From positions 868,001-932,000 of the forward strand of contig CP081940.1 in the NCBI GenBank assembly GCA_019823025.1: DNA of 64,000 bases, in the 5' to 3' direction. Shown in pieces: positions 42,712 to 51,812 of this stretch (position 1 is the first letter of the stretch; each line of letters opens with the position of its first letter). The notes beneath the pieces were generated by a model that worked only from the letters and a program-made list of their open reading frames with translations, searched no databases and was not told the DNA's origin. This stretch comes from Methylophilales bacterium (GTDB lineage Bacteria > Pseudomonadota > Gammaproteobacteria > Burkholderiales > Methylophilaceae). A program made the translations under genes and the position numbers.

Positions 42712-43371
42712 ATGAAAACCCTTACTGATGTCAAACGTTTTAATATGATTGAGCAACAAATCAGGACATGGGATGTGTTTGATGCATCGATATTAGATTT
42801 GTATGACAAAATTAAAAGGGAAGCATATGTCCCAGAAACATATAAAAAAATTGCTTTCACAGACGTACAAATTCCACTTCAACATAAACAATATATGCTT
42901 GCCCCAAAACAAGAGGCAAGAGTTTTGCAATCTCTTAAGTTAAAACCAACAGATCATATTTTACATATTGGTACTGGGACGGGTTTTTTTGCAGCTTTGC
43001 TGGCTTCTCTTTCAAAGCATGTCGTTACGATGGATTTATTTGACAATTTCTTAGAGGAAGCAAAAAAAATTCATCAAAAAGATAATCTCTCAAATTTATC
43101 ATATGTAAATAATGATGGTGTTCAAGGTAACTTAGATTTTGCACCTTATGATGTAATTGTATTTACGGGGGGCATCCTTAAAGAGCCTTTAGGGCTGAGA
43201 GAACAGCTTAAAGTAGGCGGTAAATTATTTTTTTTCGAAGGTACTAAAACGCTTATGCAGGCGAACCTTATTGAGAAAGTTGGTCAAAATGAGTATGAAT
43301 CTAAGTCTATGTTTGAAGATGTTATTCCTTTTTTAATTATGAAAAGTGAAGCATCTAAGTTTATTTTTTAA
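42712..43371 (+). CDS. pcm: Protein-L-isoaspartate O-methyltransferase-like protein
   Basis: This is a 219-residue class I SAM-dependent methyltransferase. The N-terminal MIEQQIRTWDVFD near 12-24 and the SAM-binding site HILHIGTGTGFFAALLASLS near 83 match the Pcm family, as does VIVFTGGILKEPL near 145. Pcm repairs isoaspartyl damage in proteins. Many betaproteobacteria carry such a gene directly upstream of tolC as here, and its exact substrate is not established. It follows the thiC riboswitch region divergently. Confidence 0.85.
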   Translation: MKTLTDVKRFNMIEQQIRTWDVFDASILDLYDKIKREAYVPETYKKIAFTDVQIPLQHKQYMLAPKQEARVLQSLKLKPTDHILHIGTGTGFFAALLASLSKHVVTMDLFDNFLEEAKKIHQKDNLSNLSYVNNDGVQGNLDFAPYDVIVFTGGILKEPLGLREQLKVGGKLFFFEGTKTLMQANLIEKVGQNEYESKSMFEDVIPFLIMKSEASKFIF

Positions 43372-43397
43372 ATGTGGGAAAACAATATTTAAATTTT

Positions 43398-44774
43398 ATG
43401 TCGATTCTTTATGTAAAGATCAGATTATTGGTATTTTTGTTTTGTATGAGTTTTTCTTCATTTATAAGTGCTGAAAAAACAAGTGACTTATTGTCACTAT
43501 ACAATGAAGCACTAAGACATGATGCCCTTTTATCTGCTGCGACTATTCAAAACCAAGCAACTCAGGAATTAATAGATCAAGGCCTATCTCTTTTATTACC
43601 AAATATATCGGCTTCAGGAAGCTATTCTGATCTAGATAATTCAAGAAAATTTAATACGCCAATTAGTAATGTACTATTGGCTGGAACGAAAGCAGATTAT
43701 CAAAATTATGAATATGGTGTTGTAGTGAGGCAGCCAATTTTTAATTATGCTTCTTATAATCGCTACAAACAAAATTTAGTTCAAACGAGCTTAAGTGACA
43801 AACAGCTTCTCTGGTCCCGACAAGACTTGATTTATCGTGTTGTAAAATTATATTTTGAAACACTACAAGCATCAGATGAGATTGATTTACTTCAAGCCCA
43901 GCGTAAAGAAATACTTGCACAGCTTGCTGAGGCGGAAGCGATGTTTAAAGCAGGACTAGTTTCCATTACCGATGTTAATGAAACAAAAACAAAAGCCGCA
44001 TTGATAGAGGTTGAACAATTAAACGCTGTGCAACTTTTTAAAATTAAAAAAAGAGAATTTGAAACTATTACAGGGTCACTTCCAGGAAAGCTTAATAAAT
44101 TAAATCCGGTGATTACATTTACAGAGGTTGAAAATAAAGCAGAAGAATGGATCGATATTGCATTAGAAAATAATTTAGATCTTCAAATAAGAAGAGACGA
44201 AGTCAAAATCGCAGACAGAGAAATAGACATTCGAACAGGCGATAGGCTCCCAACAATCGATGCATTCGCTTCACGTTCAAGAAATTGGAATAGTGGAGGA
44301 TATCCTTATGGCACAACTAAAAACCAAGGGGGCAAAGACTTTTCTGACGCGATTGGCGTTGAAATTAATATTCCCATTTATGAAGGTGGATTTAGAAGCT
44401 CAAGGATACGTGAAGGCAAGTTACTTAAACTCAAATTACAAGAAGATGAAGAATATTTAGAAAGACAAGTTAAGTTAGAGGTAAGAGAAAATTTTTTACA
44501 TCTTCAAACAAATTTTGCAGAAATAGTTGCTTATGACGTAGCATTAAAAAGTGCTAAATTAACGCTTGATTCAACCAATTTGGGTTTTAAGGCAGGCTTA
44601 AGAGATAGTATTGACGTCTTGAGAGCTCAACAAGTTTATTTTGATGCTGAAAAAGATATACTTGATAACAAATATGATTACTTAATGAATTTGATTAATT
44701 TAAAATTTTCTGTGGGTATGCTTACAAAACAAGACATAATTGAAATAAATAAATATCTAATATTGGAACAGTAA
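43398..44774 (+). CDS. tolC: TolC family outer-membrane efflux protein
   Basis: This is an outer-membrane channel for type I secretion and RND efflux, of about 458 residues. An N-terminal signal peptide ends near SSFISAEK. The two tandem OEP repeats each contain a long helical hairpin; the repeats are visible around YNEALRHDALLSAATIQNQA and in the second half near QEDEEYLERQVKLEVRENFLH. The start is ATG at 43398, MSILYVKIRLLVFLFCMSFS; a GTG at 43374 is in frame but would precede the signal peptide. The stop overlaps the next start (TAATG). Confidence 0.92.
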   Translation: MSILYVKIRLLVFLFCMSFSSFISAEKTSDLLSLYNEALRHDALLSAATIQNQATQELIDQGLSLLLPNISASGSYSDLDNSRKFNTPISNVLLAGTKADYQNYEYGVVVRQPIFNYASYNRYKQNLVQTSLSDKQLLWSRQDLIYRVVKLYFETLQASDEIDLLQAQRKEILAQLAEAEAMFKAGLVSITDVNETKTKAALIEVEQLNAVQLFKIKKREFETITGSLPGKLNKLNPVITFTEVENKAEEWIDIALENNLDLQIRRDEVKIADREIDIRTGDRLPTIDAFASRSRNWNSGGYPYGTTKNQGGKDFSDAIGVEINIPIYEGGFRSSRIREGKLLKLKLQEDEEYLERQVKLEVRENFLHLQTNFAEIVAYDVALKSAKLTLDSTNLGFKAGLRDSIDVLRAQQVYFDAEKDILDNKYDYLMNLINLKFSVGMLTKQDIIEINKYLILEQ

Positions 44775-45328
44775 TGATTGCATCAAAAAATAAAAGCCAA
44801 TTAGTTTTAGTAGATATGCAGGAAAAGTTAGCCTCTGTTATGCCAAAAGAAGTTATTAATAAAATTATCAAGAGGTGCGAGCTTTTATTCGCGGTAGCTC
44901 AGAAATTAGAAATTCCCTCAATTATTACTGAGCAATATCCACAAGGTTTAGGGCCAACTTTGCCATCTATTAAAGCTTTTGTTAATGAGGCGAGTTATAT
45001 AGAAAAAAAAGTCTTTGCATGTACAGATGATGCTATTTTTAATCGGTATTTAATCCGCACTAAACCGCAAGTTTTTTTAATTGGTATGGAAGCGCATATT
45101 TGTATTTTACAAACAGCTCTGGGACTTATCAAAGCAGGCAAAGAAGTTTTTGTGATTGAGGATGCAGTAGTTTCAAGGAATATATTAAATAAGCAAAATG
45201 CTTTAGGAAGACTAAAAAGTGCAGGATGTATTATTACAAATGTTGAATCAGTTGTATTTGAATGGTTGGGCTCATCTGAGAATCCAATTTTTAAAGAAAT
45301 TACTCCTCTAATTAAAAATATTGACTAA
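44774..45328 (+). CDS. Isochorismatase-family hydrolase
   Basis: This is a 184-residue cysteine hydrolase of the isochorismatase superfamily. The catalytic triad is visible: Asp in LVLVDMQEKL near 14, Lys in YIEKKVFACTDD near 78 and Cys in IGMEAHICILQTAL near 113. The substrate is not identifiable; relatives hydrolyse isochorismate, nicotinamide or N-carbamoyl amides. It is co-transcribed with tolC (TAATG overlap). Its 3' end overlaps the convergent waaA by 17 bp. Confidence 0.8.
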   Translation: MIASKNKSQLVLVDMQEKLASVMPKEVINKIIKRCELLFAVAQKLEIPSIITEQYPQGLGPTLPSIKAFVNEASYIEKKVFACTDDAIFNRYLIRTKPQVFLIGMEAHICILQTALGLIKAGKEVFVIEDAVVSRNILNKQNALGRLKSAGCIITNVESVVFEWLGSSENPIFKEITPLIKNID

Positions 45329-46574
45329 TAATTTTTAGCGCTTTTCTGGAACTTCCCTCTGACCTTGAAATAAACTCCTTTGACTTTTGAATCATTGAAT
45401 TTCGTGTTTCTAAATTACTTAATTTTGTAATAGTTTTGGGTAATTCGTGGATATGGTTTATTTGAATAGCGGCTTTTGATTTTATCGCTCCAAGAATGAT
45501 GTCCTTAAAGTTAAAAATCGATGGCCCAATAATAGTGGGCTTTTTCAATTTTATCGGTTCAATTGGGTTTTGGCTTCCATAATTGAAGAAACTGCCTCCA
45601 AGAATTACGACATTTGCCAACTCGTAATACATATACATCTCATCCATAGAGTCACCTAATATAAAATTTGGTGTTGATTTGATTGAAGAGGCTTGACTTC
45701 TTTTAGCAAATTGCACGTTCTTTGATTTTAAAAGATTTTCTACTTTACTAAATCTTTCCGGGTGTCTTGGCGTCAAAATTAATGAAATATTTTTCTTATT
45801 CATCTTTAATATTTCATTAAGTATAATTTCTTCCTCACCTTTCCTTGTACTGCCGGCAACTATTACAATTTGATCATTAATCATTAAATCATTCTTCATC
45901 TTTTTTGAATTTTGCTCCGTTTCCTTAGGGGGCATTTGGTCAAATTTTAAGTTACCCATCACTTGAACTTTATGGGTAGTTAATTGCTCGAAATTTTTCT
46001 TATCAGATTCACCCTGTACGTAAATAGTTGATAGTTTATTTAACAAAGGTGTATAAAAATTTCTGAATTTTTTATACTTTTCAATAGATTCATTAGAAAG
46101 CCTTCCGTTTATGAGAAGTAGCGGAATTTTTTTGCTGTTACATTGGATAATTAAATTTGGCCAAATTTCTTTTTCAAGCAATATACCTACTGTGGGCCTA
46201 TAAAATTTGAGAAATCTTCTGACTAGGTCAAAAGCATCATAAGGTAGATAGGCTCTGTGAATATTTTTATTTTTTGGAAGGGCAACTTTTTTGCCTGTTG
46301 GAGTACCATGGGTGATTAAGAAATGCGCTCTTGGATATTTTTTTTGTAATTGTTCTAAAAGCCTATAAATTGCCTTTGTTTCTCCGACCGACACACAATG
46401 AATCCATAAGGTTTTTCTTTTTAACCACTTATTTTTTTCAGATACGGGGTAAATGGCGAAACGCTCAGACCAACCTCTTAAATAATCTTTATTTTTTATT
46501 CCTCGATAAACTAATTTGATTGTAGTAAGGGGAAGAATAAGATAAACAATGATATTGTAAATAATAAGACGCAT
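45312..46574 (-). CDS. waaA: 3-deoxy-D-manno-octulosonic acid transferase
   Basis: WaaA (KdtA) attaches Kdo sugars to lipid A in LPS synthesis. It has 420 residues and an N-terminal membrane anchor (about 1-20). The GT-B fold shows WIHCVSVGETKAIYRLLEQL near 55, the acidic catalytic EKEIWPNLIIQC near 133, and the C-terminal KDIILGAIKSKAAIQI near 358. The 3' end overlaps the convergent isochorismatase-like gene by 17 bp. It is separated from nrdJ by 236 bp of divergent regulatory sequence. Confidence 0.94.
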   Translation of the reverse strand: MRLIIYNIIVYLILPLTTIKLVYRGIKNKDYLRGWSERFAIYPVSEKNKWLKRKTLWIHCVSVGETKAIYRLLEQLQKKYPRAHFLITHGTPTGKKVALPKNKNIHRAYLPYDAFDLVRRFLKFYRPTVGILLEKEIWPNLIIQCNSKKIPLLLINGRLSNESIEKYKKFRNFYTPLLNKLSTIYVQGESDKKNFEQLTTHKVQVMGNLKFDQMPPKETEQNSKKMKNDLMINDQIVIVAGSTRKGEEEIILNEILKMNKKNISLILTPRHPERFSKVENLLKSKNVQFAKRSQASSIKSTPNFILGDSMDEMYMYYELANVVILGGSFFNYGSQNPIEPIKLKKPTIIGPSIFNFKDIILGAIKSKAAIQINHIHELPKTITKLSNLETRNSMIQKSKEFISRSEGSSRKALKIISQYF

Positions 46575-46692
46575 CTTTTTTATTTTCTCACATAAATTAT
46601 AGATAAATAAAATTAATTTTTATGAAAGTTGTTGTTTTAAATGGTAATTTTTTAGGGCGTCATTTTTTTATTGTTCTTTTAATAAAAATTAC

Positions 46693-46747
46693 TTGACCAG
46701 ACACAATCAAGTGATATTATTTTTTATGTAAGCACAAGATGTAGTGG
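46693..46747 (+). promoter_or_regulatory. Probable nrdJ promoter with candidate NrdR boxes
   Basis: TTGACC (46693-46698) and TATTAT (46715-46720), 16 bp apart, make a good sigma70 promoter about 90 bp upstream of nrdJa. A palindromic 16-mer GCACAAGATGTAGTGG at 46732-46747, near the predicted transcription start, matches the NrdR-box pattern at most positions. A much weaker match (46699-46714) fills the spacer between the hexamers, about 33 bp, or three helical turns, upstream, which is the usual paired spacing. NrdR regulation is inference; nrdR itself is not in the window. Confidence 0.45.
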
Positions 46748-46810
46748 TTTTAAAAAAATCGATAATTTTCAATAAAAAAGCAATTTAGCACTTAAATTAG
46801 GGGGTTTGTA

Positions 46811-48967
46811 ATGCTTAAAGCGGTATCAAATAATGAGGATCATCCTGAAGAAGGTTCGATTCCAGTCCAACCAGTATCACTTGATATATGGGATAAAAAA
46901 TATCGACTTAAGTCTAAGAAAGGTGACTTTGTTGATAAGGATGTAGATGATACTTACCTTAGAGTTGCTAAAGCGCTTTCAGATGTTGAAGAAAAAGAGA
47001 TTCAAGAGCAATGGAGCGAGAGATTTGTTTGGGCTTTACAAAATGGAGCAATACCAGCTGGAAGAATTACTTCAAATGCTGGCGCCTTAGAACATAAACC
47101 TGCTACGAGTACAATTAACTGTACGGTATCAGGAATAATTGAAGACAGCATGACTGATATTTTAGATAAAGTTCATGAAGCAGGCCTGACTTTAAAGGCG
47201 GGTTGTGGAATTGGTTATGAGTACTCAACATTAAGACCAAAAGGTGCGTTTGTTGCAGGTGCTGGCGCTTATACAAGTGGCCCTCTTTCATTTATGGATA
47301 TTTATGACCGTATGTGTTTTACCGTTTCAAGCGCTGGGGGTAGACGCGGAGCACAAATGGCCACATTTGATATTGCTCATCCTGACGTCACTGATTTTAT
47401 TAAAGCAAAAAGAGAAGATGGAAGATTAAGGCAGTTTAATTTGTCTTGTTTGATTACTAAAGATTTTATGGAAGCCGTTAAGAATGATCAAAAATGGAAG
47501 GTTGCATTTCCTGTAACGGCAAAAGAAGCCAAAGATGAAGGCTTAGATTTGGAGAATGAAGATCAAGTAGTATGGAGAAATTGGCCAGTACCTGGTAAAT
47601 ATTTATCTAAAACTGAAGGAAAAGATACTGGAAAGGTTGCATGTCGAGTTTATAAAGTTATTCCAGCGAAGAGGTTGTGGGACATAATTATGTCATCAAC
47701 ATACGATTACGCAGAACCAGGATTTATTCTAATTGATCGTGTTAATGAGATGAATAATAACTGGTTTTGTGAAAATATTAGGGCAACAAATCCTTGTGGT
47801 GAGCAGCCACTCCCTCCCTATGGAGCGTGTTTACTTGGATCTGTAAATTTAACCAAGTTTGTCAAAAAACCTTTTACAGAAGAGGCGCAGTTTGATTGGG
47901 ACAAGTATAAAGAAGTTGTCAGTATATTTACAAGAATGCTTGATAATGTTGTTGAGATCAATGGGTTGCCATTAGGTAAGCAAAGAGATGAGATTGCAAG
48001 AAAAAGACGTCATGGAATGGGCTATCTTGGTCTCGGTTCAACATTGTCAATGATGGGTCTTGTTTATGGTGACGAAGAATCATTAAAATTCACAGAAGAA
48101 GTAAGTCGAATTCTAGCTGAAATTGGATGGCAGGTGGGCATAGATCTTGCTAAAGAGAAAGGGCCAGCACCAATAATGGATGAAGAGTTTGAGGTCACAG
48201 CATCAATGCTTTTAATGAGGCCTGAAATGAAAAAAGATGGAATTAAAGTTGGTGATAAATTAACAGGGAAAGTTTTACTCGGAAAATATAGCAGGTATAT
48301 GCAGCAGTTTCCATCTTCTATTCAAGCTCAAATAGCAAAGAACGGTTGTCGATTTACTCACCATAGTTCTATTGCACCAACAGGAACTATTTCACTGTCA
48401 TTAGCAAATAATGCTAGTAATGGAATTGAACCCTCGTTTGCACATCACTATAGTCGTAATGTGATCAGGGAAGGTAAAAAATCAAAAGAAAAAGTCGATG
48501 TTTTTTCGTATGAACTTCTTGCTTATAGAGCATTGGTGAATCCTAAGGCGATGCCGTTTTCAGAAAATGCTGATGAGAAATTACCAGATTACTTTATTGA
48601 TTCGTCAACAATCAAGGCAAAAGCTCATGTAGACATTCAAGCTGCAGCCCAAAAATGGATTGATAGTTCGATATCCAAAACAATTAACGTCCCTACAGAT
48701 TACGATTATGAAGATTTTAAGGAAATATATTTGTATGCGTATGAAAAAGGATTAAAAGGTTGTACAACCTTTAGATTTAACCCAGAAGCATTTCAAGGTG
48801 TATTGGTAACTGAAAAAGATTTAGAAAATACTAGTTATAAATTTACTCTTGATGATGGACAAGAAGTTGAGGTAAAGGGAAATGAAGAAATTGAGTATGA
48901 TGGAGAGGTTCATTCCGCAGCCAATTTGTATGACGCCTTAAAAGAAGGTTATTACGGAAAATTTTAG
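46811..48967 (+). CDS. nrdJa: Adenosylcobalamin-dependent (class II) ribonucleotide reductase, catalytic part
   Basis: This is the class II ribonucleotide reductase that makes dNTP precursors with coenzyme B12. The 718-residue protein has the substrate-binding loop STINCTVSGIIEDSM near 102 and the glycyl/thiyl-region ENIRATNPCGEQPLPPYGACLLGSVN near 330-350, including the active-site Cys and the NPCGE motif. GMGYLGLGSTLSMMG lies near 404, and the IAPTGTISLSLANNASNGIEP segment near 520-540 closes the active site. The N-terminus lacks a long ATP-cone. A good Shine-Dalgarno (AGGGGG) precedes the ATG. The C-terminal domain is encoded separately by nrdJb, 10 bp downstream. Confidence 0.95.
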   Translation: MLKAVSNNEDHPEEGSIPVQPVSLDIWDKKYRLKSKKGDFVDKDVDDTYLRVAKALSDVEEKEIQEQWSERFVWALQNGAIPAGRITSNAGALEHKPATSTINCTVSGIIEDSMTDILDKVHEAGLTLKAGCGIGYEYSTLRPKGAFVAGAGAYTSGPLSFMDIYDRMCFTVSSAGGRRGAQMATFDIAHPDVTDFIKAKREDGRLRQFNLSCLITKDFMEAVKNDQKWKVAFPVTAKEAKDEGLDLENEDQVVWRNWPVPGKYLSKTEGKDTGKVACRVYKVIPAKRLWDIIMSSTYDYAEPGFILIDRVNEMNNNWFCENIRATNPCGEQPLPPYGACLLGSVNLTKFVKKPFTEEAQFDWDKYKEVVSIFTRMLDNVVEINGLPLGKQRDEIARKRRHGMGYLGLGSTLSMMGLVYGDEESLKFTEEVSRILAEIGWQVGIDLAKEKGPAPIMDEEFEVTASMLLMRPEMKKDGIKVGDKLTGKVLLGKYSRYMQQFPSSIQAQIAKNGCRFTHHSSIAPTGTISLSLANNASNGIEPSFAHHYSRNVIREGKKSKEKVDVFSYELLAYRALVNPKAMPFSENADEKLPDYFIDSSTIKAKAHVDIQAAAQKWIDSSISKTINVPTDYDYEDFKEIYLYAYEKGLKGCTTFRFNPEAFQGVLVTEKDLENTSYKFTLDDGQEVEVKGNEEIEYDGEVHSAANLYDALKEGYYGKF

Positions 48968-48977
48968 GAGTTAGTAG

Positions 48978-49658
48978 ATGTCAATTAAGATTGAAAAGAA
49001 AATCGTAAGCTATTCTGTTGTTGATAAAACAGATGAGCAAAAAGATGAAAAAAAAGAAATACCTGCTGAAGTGGTTCAAATTGGCGAGCCATTAGCAAGG
49101 CCAGATAAAATAACAGGCTCAACTTATAAAGTTAAAACTCCCGTAACAGAACATGCTTTATATATAACTATTAACGATGTCATTATGAATGAAGGTACTG
49201 ACCAAGAACATAGAAGGCCTTTTGAAATATTCGTTAATTCAAAAAATATGGAGCATTTTCAATGGATAGTTGGGCTTACAAGGGTAATGTCAGCTGTATT
49301 TCGAAAAGGTGGTGATTTAACATTTTTAATTGAAGAGTTAGAAAGTGTTTTCGATCCCAACGGAGGTTATTATAAAAAAGGTGGTAAATATGTTCCAAGT
49401 TTAGTTGCCGAATTAGGCCAAGTTCTTGAAGAGCATCTTAAAAATATTGGTATGCTAAAAGTTACAGAGCCAGAAGCGCATCAGCAACAATTAATCGATG
49501 ATAAGAAAGCAGAGTATTTAAAAAAAAATCCTGATAAGTTAGATGATTCTGGTTTTCCAAAAGATGCACAGTTATGCAATAAGTGCCAAACAAAAGCAGC
49601 TATCATGATGGATGGATGCCTTACTTGTTTAAACTGTGGTGAAAGTAAGTGCGGCTAA
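48978..49658 (+). CDS. nrdJb: Class II ribonucleotide reductase, C-terminal subunit (NrdJb)
   Basis: This is the separate C-terminal module of the split class II RNR known from Pseudomonas. The 226-residue protein has a conserved domain (about 60-160, with ALYITINDVIMNEGTDQEHRRPFEIFV) and a C-terminal zinc ribbon with cysteine pairs CNKCQ and CLTCLNCGESKCG near 198-226. The terminal cysteines probably shuttle reducing equivalents to the active site. It follows nrdJa by 10 bp with its own Shine-Dalgarno (AGGAG). Confidence 0.93.
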   Translation: MSIKIEKKIVSYSVVDKTDEQKDEKKEIPAEVVQIGEPLARPDKITGSTYKVKTPVTEHALYITINDVIMNEGTDQEHRRPFEIFVNSKNMEHFQWIVGLTRVMSAVFRKGGDLTFLIEELESVFDPNGGYYKKGGKYVPSLVAELGQVLEEHLKNIGMLKVTEPEAHQQQLIDDKKAEYLKKNPDKLDDSGFPKDAQLCNKCQTKAAIMMDGCLTCLNCGESKCG

Positions 49659-49723
49659 AATAACATGAACTAAGGCAGTTGATTTTGTCTACAGCCTATT
49701 CAACAAACAGTTATTCAAAACCC

Positions 49724-50713
49724 ATGTTCAAAAAATTATTTCTACTAGGTATGTTATTTCCAGTAACGAGTTTTTCAACGCCAAGTGTTGAAGTATTATT
49801 TAATACAAATCCATCTGTCGTAAAAGTTCATGTTGCTAATGATAAAGGAAATCACGGCGTAGGTTCTGGGGTTGTCGTTGCAAAAAATTATATCGTGACT
49901 AATTGTCATGTAATTGCAAACTCACAAGGAATACATGTAACCAAATATGGCATAAGCTATTCTCCGGATGCTTTAATAGCAGACTGGAAGAGTGACCTTT
50001 GCATTTTGAAATTTAAATTTTTAGAATTAAAACCAGTCACAATGAAAAAGACAGCAGACGTTGAATACGAAACGGATGTTTTTACAAAAAGCTATGGGGG
50101 AAATTCGGCAAGACCAGGCTCGTCATTTGGAACTGTAAAGGCTAAGTTTGATTTCGATGGGCATCAGATTATTCAGTCATCAGCTTCCTTTATGTTAGGG
50201 GCTAGTGGAGGAGGAATTTTTAATTATCAAGGGGAGCTTTTAGGTATTACTACATTTAAAACACCAGGAAGGTCGGCTTTTTATTACAGTATGCCAGTAG
50301 AAATTATTGAAGAAATGTTAACAAAGGGTGAGGAGGTTTCAATTACAACTGCTCCGGAAAGAGCATTTTGGGATCAGCCTGAAGAAGATCAACCGTACTT
50401 TATGAGGGTGGTAAGTGCTTTAAATAATAAAGACTGGAACAAGCTTAAAATTATTTCGGAGGACTGGGTTAAGAATGAACCAGAAGCAGACGAGTCAAAC
50501 TTTCATTTAGGCTTAGCAAATTATCACCAAGAAAATCAGGACGATGCTTATAAATTATTTAAAAAAGTTGTCAGTCAAAATAAAAAACATACACTATCTT
50601 ATTTATATTTGTATAAAATTGCCAAAGCAAATAACAATCAAATCGAAATGGTTGAATACAAAAAAAATGTTGAACAGCTCGATTCAAATATAAACTTGGA
50701 AATGGATGAATAA
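49724..50713 (+). CDS. Exported trypsin-like serine protease with helical C-terminal region
   Basis: This is a predicted periplasmic serine peptidase of about 329 residues. The start ATG at 49724 gives a signal peptide MFKKLFLLGMLFPVTSFSTP; a TTG at 49679 would give a longer, hydrophilic N-terminus. A chymotrypsin-fold triad is present: H62 in YIVTNCHVIA, D91 in SDLCILKF and S161 in LGASGGGIF. Unlike DegP there is no PDZ domain. Instead, residues 230-329 form TPR-like helices (DWVKNEPEADESNFHLGLANY). It overlaps rlpA by 8 bp. The target is unknown. Confidence 0.83.
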   Translation: MFKKLFLLGMLFPVTSFSTPSVEVLFNTNPSVVKVHVANDKGNHGVGSGVVVAKNYIVTNCHVIANSQGIHVTKYGISYSPDALIADWKSDLCILKFKFLELKPVTMKKTADVEYETDVFTKSYGGNSARPGSSFGTVKAKFDFDGHQIIQSSASFMLGASGGGIFNYQGELLGITTFKTPGRSAFYYSMPVEIIEEMLTKGEEVSITTAPERAFWDQPEEDQPYFMRVVSALNNKDWNKLKIISEDWVKNEPEADESNFHLGLANYHQENQDDAYKLFKKVVSQNKKHTLSYLYLYKIAKANNNQIEMVEYKKNVEQLDSNINLEMDE

Positions 50714-51530
50714 TACAAAAAGCATTGCATTTTTATTAACAGCCCTTTGTCTTGCCGGTTGTCAAACAAATAACGTTGATAACAACAATGAAAAACCGGT
50801 AACAGACTCAAAATCAAAAGGGGCTTACTATCTTGATGATGGTCCCGAAGAAGTCATTCCGGAAAATCTCTCGAATATTCCTAATGCGATACCCAAAAAA
50901 GAGCCTTTAAATAAGTTCTCAAATCGACCTTATAAGGTTTTTGGTAAAACATATTATCCAATGACGTCTTTAAAGCCATATAAGGCAACGGGTTATGCTA
51001 CATGGTATGGAAAAAAATATCACGGTAATAAAACATCAATCGGTGAGGTATATGACATGTATAAGATGACGGCAGCCCATAAAACCCTTCCACTTCCCTG
51101 CTATGTGAAAGTTACAAACTTAAAAAATGATAAAACAGTGATTGTACGGGTTAACGATAGAGGCCCATTTGTCAAAGATCGTATTATTGATTTGTCTTAT
51201 GCAGCAGCGAATAGATTAGAAATTATTGAAAAAGGTAGTGAGCTTGTAAAAGTAGAATTAATCGACCTTGATAAAAAAGTTAAAGTAAGCAAGATAAGTA
51301 AACAAATATACATACAAGCAGGCTTATTTTCAGATGAGAAAAATGCAAACAACCTCATAAATAAGATTAAAAAATTAGGCACAGTTAAAAATGAAAACAT
51401 TAAAAAAATTAAGAATGAAGATCAATTTCAAGTATTAATAGGGCCTTTCAAAAACAATCAAAAAGCTGAAATTAAGAAAGATGAGCTATCTGACAATTTT
51501 TTTATAAATGGTTTTATTGTAAAAAGATAA
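50706..51530 (+). CDS. rlpA: RlpA-family septal ring lytic transglycosylase lipoprotein
   Basis: This is an outer-membrane-associated lipoprotein, 274 residues. The signal peptide ends in the lipobox LCLAGC (Cys near 19). The double-psi beta-barrel domain (about 95-185) includes ATWYGKKYHGNKTSIGEVYDM and VNDRGPFVKDRIIDLSYAAA, with the catalytic Asp in NDRGPF. A degenerate SPOR-like domain follows (about 198-274, IYIQAGLFSDEKNANNLINK). RlpA cleaves denuded glycan strands at division sites. It overlaps the upstream protease gene by 8 bp. Confidence 0.92.
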   Translation: MNNTKSIAFLLTALCLAGCQTNNVDNNNEKPVTDSKSKGAYYLDDGPEEVIPENLSNIPNAIPKKEPLNKFSNRPYKVFGKTYYPMTSLKPYKATGYATWYGKKYHGNKTSIGEVYDMYKMTAAHKTLPLPCYVKVTNLKNDKTVIVRVNDRGPFVKDRIIDLSYAAANRLEIIEKGSELVKVELIDLDKKVKVSKISKQIYIQAGLFSDEKNANNLINKIKKLGTVKNENIKKIKNEDQFQVLIGPFKNNQKAEIKKDELSDNFFINGFIVKR

Positions 51531-51539
51531 AATTAAAAA

Positions 51540-51812
51540 ATGGATGACCCAATCAAAGAACCTCTGATTAACTTCCCTTGTCATTTTGCAATAAAAGTAA
51601 TAGGTGATGCCGTTGAAGATTTTTCTGATATTGTGCTCAAATCAATAACTAAATTTGATGCCCGTTTTGATAGCTCATGTATTGAAATGAAAGGAAGCAG
51701 CGCAGGCAAATACATTAGCCTTACTTGCAATGTCTTTGTCTTATCCCAAAAACAGTTAGATAATATTTACATAGAACTTTCAGGATTAAAAGTCACTAAG
51801 TTTGTTTTATAA
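51540..51812 (+). CDS. ybeD: YbeD family protein (DUF493)
   Basis: This is a 90-residue protein of the DUF493/YbeD family: PLINFPCHFAIKVIGDAVEDF near the start, a KGSSAGKYISLTCNVFV beta strand near 50, and a helix with LDNIYIELSGLKVTKFVL at the end. The ACT-like ferredoxin fold is expected. Its position directly upstream of lipB (adjacent bases) is conserved across proteobacteria. Family role is unclear. Confidence 0.92.
   Translation: MDDPIKEPLINFPCHFAIKVIGDAVEDFSDIVLKSITKFDARFDSSCIEMKGSSAGKYISLTCNVFVLSQKQLDNIYIELSGLKVTKFVL

Noticed and set aside
43374..43397. GTG start at 43374 for tolC
   Set aside because: It would add eight residues before the basic n-region of the signal peptide; ATG at 43398 is the better start.
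49679..49723. TTG start at 49679 for the trypsin-like protease
   Set aside because: It would place about 15 polar residues before a clear signal peptide; the ATG at 49724 gives a normal export signal.
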